8,257 bases of DNA from assembly GCA_046340555.1 (NCBI GenBank), contig JBKDSL010000132.1, positions 1-8,257 on the forward strand, written 5' to 3'. The notes beneath the pieces were generated by a model. It made no database searches. It was given only the letters and a program-made list of their open reading frames with translations, and was not told where the DNA came from. The stretch's first letter is position 1. Each line of letters begins with the position of its first letter. Shown in pieces: positions 5,668 through 8,257 of the stretch. The position numbers were made by a program, and so were the translations under genes. The DNA comes from JALRAP01 sp046340555. GTDB taxonomy: Bacteria > Bacteroidota > Bacteroidia > AKYH767-A > OLB10.

Positions 5668-7890
5668 ATGCACAAGTATTGGCTGTTCCTTTGTTGCCTC
5701 GCGGCTGCTACAGGAACCTTGAAGGCTCAAAATGGCGAATATGTCCCAGCCATAAATATCCCGGTTACACACAATGGAACATTATTGGAAAACCCATGGG
5801 TGGGCGGATTCAATGCGCCTATCTTTTCGGAGATCGATATGAATGGCGATGGTGTCAAGGACCTGTTCGTTTTTGACCGCGACGGTTTCCGTATTTCTAC
5901 GTTCATCAATAATGGAACAGTAGGACAAGTGGATTATCATCATGCACCGGAGTATCGAAAAAGATTTCCGTCAGGCATGCACGATTGGGTGCTGCTGAAG
6001 GATTTCAATTGCGATGGCAAAGAAGATATCTTCACCTATTCCTACTCGGGTGGCATGACTGTTTACCGCAATGATTACACGCCGCAAAACGGTTTGCAAT
6101 TCAGTCTTGCTTACACCTTGGTGAATAGTAAGTATGGTAGCATCACGGCTAACTTGTATGTGGCATCCGTAAATCTGCCTGCATTGGCCGACGTGGATAA
6201 TGATGGCGATTTGGATGTACTCACGTTTCCTGTTTCAGGAAGCTTTGTGGAATTTCATCGTAACAGGGCCGTTGAACAATTCGGCGTATGCGACACGTTG
6301 GTGTACCAACTCGACCCAAGTTGTTTCGGCAATTTCGGTTTGAGCGGATTCGCCAATGCGGCGTTGCTGAATGTGGGATGCCGTATGGCCCTTCCCGGGG
6401 ATGAAGTACATCTCGAGCCCGATGTTGCGGCACGCGTTCAGCATGCAGGCTCGTGCATGATTGCATTGGACATAGACGGTGATGGTGATAAGGATTTGAT
6501 GAACGGTGACATACTTGGAAACAACATGCTGCTTGTGGTGAATGGCGGCAGCACCTCTGGTGCTACGATGATTGCCCAGGATGATTCTTTCCCTTCTTAT
6601 GATGACCCTGTTGACTTGGTTACATTTCCAGGACCGTATTACTTCGACGCCAACAACGATGGCCACAAGGATTTCGTGGTTGCACCATGCATCAGCGGCC
6701 CTTCAGAGAATTATAACAATGTACTGTACTACACTAACACCACCAATAACACAACAAATATATTCAGCTTCATCAAGAAGCGTTTCTTGGTTGATGGTAT
6801 GATGGAAGTAGGCTCGGGTGCCAATGTGGTTTTCCAGGATGTGGACAAAGACGGATTGGTTGACATTGTGGCGGGCAATTATGGTTATTATGCTCCCACA
6901 CCTCCTTTCCAAAGTGGTTTGGCTTATTACCGAAATGTAGGCACATCTACGGCTCCATCCTTTCAATTGGTAAGCCAGGATTTTGCCAGTCTGATGCAAT
7001 TGGGTCTGACGGGTTTGTCACCAGCCTTTGGTGATATCGATAGCGATGGCGATGATGATTTTGTGCTTGGCAACTCAGACGGCACGCTTTTGCGTTACAA
7101 TAACAACGGTACGGGTTATGTATTGGCACAGCCTTCCATGACCACTTCGAACGGAACTCCTATTGATGTGGGTTCGAACTCCACGCCGCAATTGTACGAT
7201 GTGAACAAAGACGGCAAACTGGATTTGGTAGTTGGAGAGCGCGCCGGAACACTGAACTATTACGAGAACACGGGCACACCTTCTGTTCCCGCGTTCAACC
7301 TTGTAACGCCGTCCTTTGGAAACGTTTTGGTGAATAACATTTATAGTCTTTACGGCTATAGTTATCCATTCCTTTACGACAGTGCCGGCACTACGCAGTT
7401 ATTGGTGGGTGCGGTAAACGGATACATCTACCAATACAACAACATCGACAACAACCTGCTTGGTAATTTCAATCTGGTTGATTCCATGTATCACGGCATC
7501 TATGAGCCACAACGCATTACCGTGGCTTCACGCGATATCAATGGTGATGGCATTCGGGAAATCCTTACAGGTAACTATTCAGGCGGACTCACAATGTATG
7601 CGTTCGACTCCACCACCTCCGTTCAGGAAACCATACAACGCGAAGCCAACTTCCAGTTGTTTCCCAATCCCGCTTCTGATTATATCACCATTCGCATGGA
7701 TGAATCTTTGCCTCGTGCCATGCGCGATATCAGCATTGTGGATGTTACCGGTCGAGAGGTGATGATGGTAAGCAGCAGCTCTGCCACCGTGCCTATGTCG
7801 ATTGATAAACTTGCATCGGGCATTTATCGTTGCATCGTTAGCGATGGTCGCATACGCACTTCCAAAAATTTTGTGATAGCTCGCCCATGA
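5668..7890 (+). CDS. Secreted FG-GAP/VCBS repeat protein with type IX secretion sorting domain
   Basis: This 740-residue protein is exported in two steps. A Sec signal peptide is at 1-20 (hydrophobic WLFLCCLAAATG, likely cut after LKA). A Por/type IX sorting domain is at about 662-740 (FQLFPNPASDYITI, VDVTGREV, LASGIYRCIV), so it should be released or anchored at the cell surface by the type IX system. Between them are nine acidic calcium-type loops of DxDxDGxxD form, starting at about residues 57, 112, 175, 268, 327, 391, 456, 511 and 623. Each is followed by a short hydrophobic strand (such as DFVLG or DLVVG) as in FG-GAP/VCBS beta-propeller blades. A blade near 567-592 keeps the strands but has lost the acidic loop (DSAGTTQLLVG). 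The role is probably surface adhesion or binding; no enzymatic domain is seen. The stop overlaps the next gene by 4 bases (ATGA), so the two are likely cotranscribed and coupled. Confidence 0.9.
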   Translation: MHKYWLFLCCLAAATGTLKAQNGEYVPAINIPVTHNGTLLENPWVGGFNAPIFSEIDMNGDGVKDLFVFDRDGFRISTFINNGTVGQVDYHHAPEYRKRFPSGMHDWVLLKDFNCDGKEDIFTYSYSGGMTVYRNDYTPQNGLQFSLAYTLVNSKYGSITANLYVASVNLPALADVDNDGDLDVLTFPVSGSFVEFHRNRAVEQFGVCDTLVYQLDPSCFGNFGLSGFANAALLNVGCRMALPGDEVHLEPDVAARVQHAGSCMIALDIDGDGDKDLMNGDILGNNMLLVVNGGSTSGATMIAQDDSFPSYDDPVDLVTFPGPYYFDANNDGHKDFVVAPCISGPSENYNNVLYYTNTTNNTTNIFSFIKKRFLVDGMMEVGSGANVVFQDVDKDGLVDIVAGNYGYYAPTPPFQSGLAYYRNVGTSTAPSFQLVSQDFASLMQLGLTGLSPAFGDIDSDGDDDFVLGNSDGTLLRYNNNGTGYVLAQPSMTTSNGTPIDVGSNSTPQLYDVNKDGKLDLVVGERAGTLNYYENTGTPSVPAFNLVTPSFGNVLVNNIYSLYGYSYPFLYDSAGTTQLLVGAVNGYIYQYNNIDNNLLGNFNLVDSMYHGIYEPQRITVASRDINGDGIREILTGNYSGGLTMYAFDSTTSVQETIQREANFQLFPNPASDYITIRMDESLPRAMRDISIVDVTGREVMMVSSSSATVPMSIDKLASGIYRCIVSDGRIRTSKNFVIARP

Positions 7891-8257
7891 TATTGAGTCG
7901 TAAATCCATACTCGTGCATGTTGCTTGGTCGACTACGTTGGCGGTTATGCTCATCATTCAATCATGTAAATATGATGTGGCTCCCGAGCCTTTTGATGAT
8001 GGATGCTATCCTCCCGAAGTGGCTGAAATATTGGTGAAGAAATGCGCCACATCGGGATGCCATAACACCATCAGCAAAGATGCAGCCAGTGGTTTGGATC
8101 TCTCCACTTGGGAAGCCATGTTTCAGGGTAATCGAAACGGTGCTGTTTGTGTGCCTTATCGCAGCGACCAAAGCACGCTGTTTTTTTACATCAACACCGA
8201 TACGCTTCAAGGACCCGTTTCGCAACCTACAATGCCGTTTAATGCGTCGCCTTTAAC
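7887..8257 (+). CDS. Lipoprotein with CX4CH cytochrome c-like motif (3' truncated by window)
   Basis: The ATG at 7887 overlaps the stop of the preceding gene (ATGA), and the frame stays open for 123 codons to the window edge. Residues 1-27 form a lipoprotein signal peptide: basic start MILSRK, hydrophobic core, and a lipobox-like IIQS before Cys27. Mature protein would therefore be lipid-anchored in the envelope. At 53-59 is C-ATSG-C-H, a CX4CH motif, within ILVKKCATSGCHN. The following stretch (SGLDLSTWEAMFQG, then SQPTMPF with Met116) resembles small cytochrome c-type domains, common in Bacteroidota lipoproteins, where a Met serves as second haem ligand. CX4CH haem sites are known, for example in some Desulfovibrio cytochromes c3. 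Haem binding here is inferred, and a structural disulfide or metal site is the alternative. The C-terminal part is missing, so total length and further domains are unknown. Confidence 0.75.
   Translation, partial: MILSRKSILVHVAWSTTLAVMLIIQSCKYDVAPEPFDDGCYPPEVAEILVKKCATSGCHNTISKDAASGLDLSTWEAMFQGNRNGAVCVPYRSDQSTLFFYINTDTLQGPVSQPTMPFNASPL

Noticed and set aside
6235..6666. 143-codon minus-strand ORF inside the secreted protein gene
   Set aside because: It is antisense to a strongly supported coding region, its sequence is Cys/His/Arg-rich in the manner of antisense frames, and it matches no recognisable family.

Overview
The window looks like a chromosomal segment from a member of the Bacteroidota, probably a Flavobacteriia-like or related environmental lineage (the rank below phylum is a guess). 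Three things point there: a type IX secretion (Por) sorting tail on a large secreted protein, a DUF2851-family gene typical of that phylum, and start regions that lack Shine-Dalgarno sequences but carry TAnnTTTG-like -7 boxes. No rRNA, tRNA, CRISPR array or insertion sequence was recognised.

Layout. 1-364 is the 3' half of a LutA/YkgE-type cysteine-rich (CCG-domain) protein, whose stop codon lies inside a run of degenerate 7-bp repeats (351-392). 545-1345 is pyrF, the last step of UMP synthesis, read from a TTG codon. 1481-2776 is a DUF2851 protein with a possible nuclease-like N-terminus and a C-terminal cysteine cluster. 2909-3524 (minus strand) is an AT-rich two-gene cassette, mntA-hepT, a nucleotidyltransferase/HEPN toxin-antitoxin module with dispersed repeat remnants on both sides. 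3743-4651 is an RmlD-like NAD(P)-dependent sugar-nucleotide reductase. 4704-4856 (minus) is a 50-codon basic protein gene too short for ordinary ORF calling. 5081-5572 (minus) is yajQ. 5668-7890 encodes a secreted FG-GAP/VCBS beta-propeller-type protein with a signal peptide and a type IX sorting domain. It overlaps by 4 bp a lipoprotein gene (7887 to the window end) that carries a CX4CH haem-like motif.

How they fit. Most of the window is ordinary housekeeping sequence with independently transcribed genes. Two units look functionally joined. The first is mntA-hepT, an 8-bp overlapping pair in which the MntA-like enzyme is expected to adenylylate the HEPN RNase. The second is the 5668-8257 pair, a secreted calcium-loop repeat protein translationally coupled to a probable cytochrome-like lipoprotein. 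The most useful points for a second look are the repeat-flanked mntA-hepT cassette, the hidden small gene, the heptamer repeat that supplies a stop codon, the DUF2851 architecture, and the propeller-lipoprotein pair. I do not see clear proof of a wholly new system.
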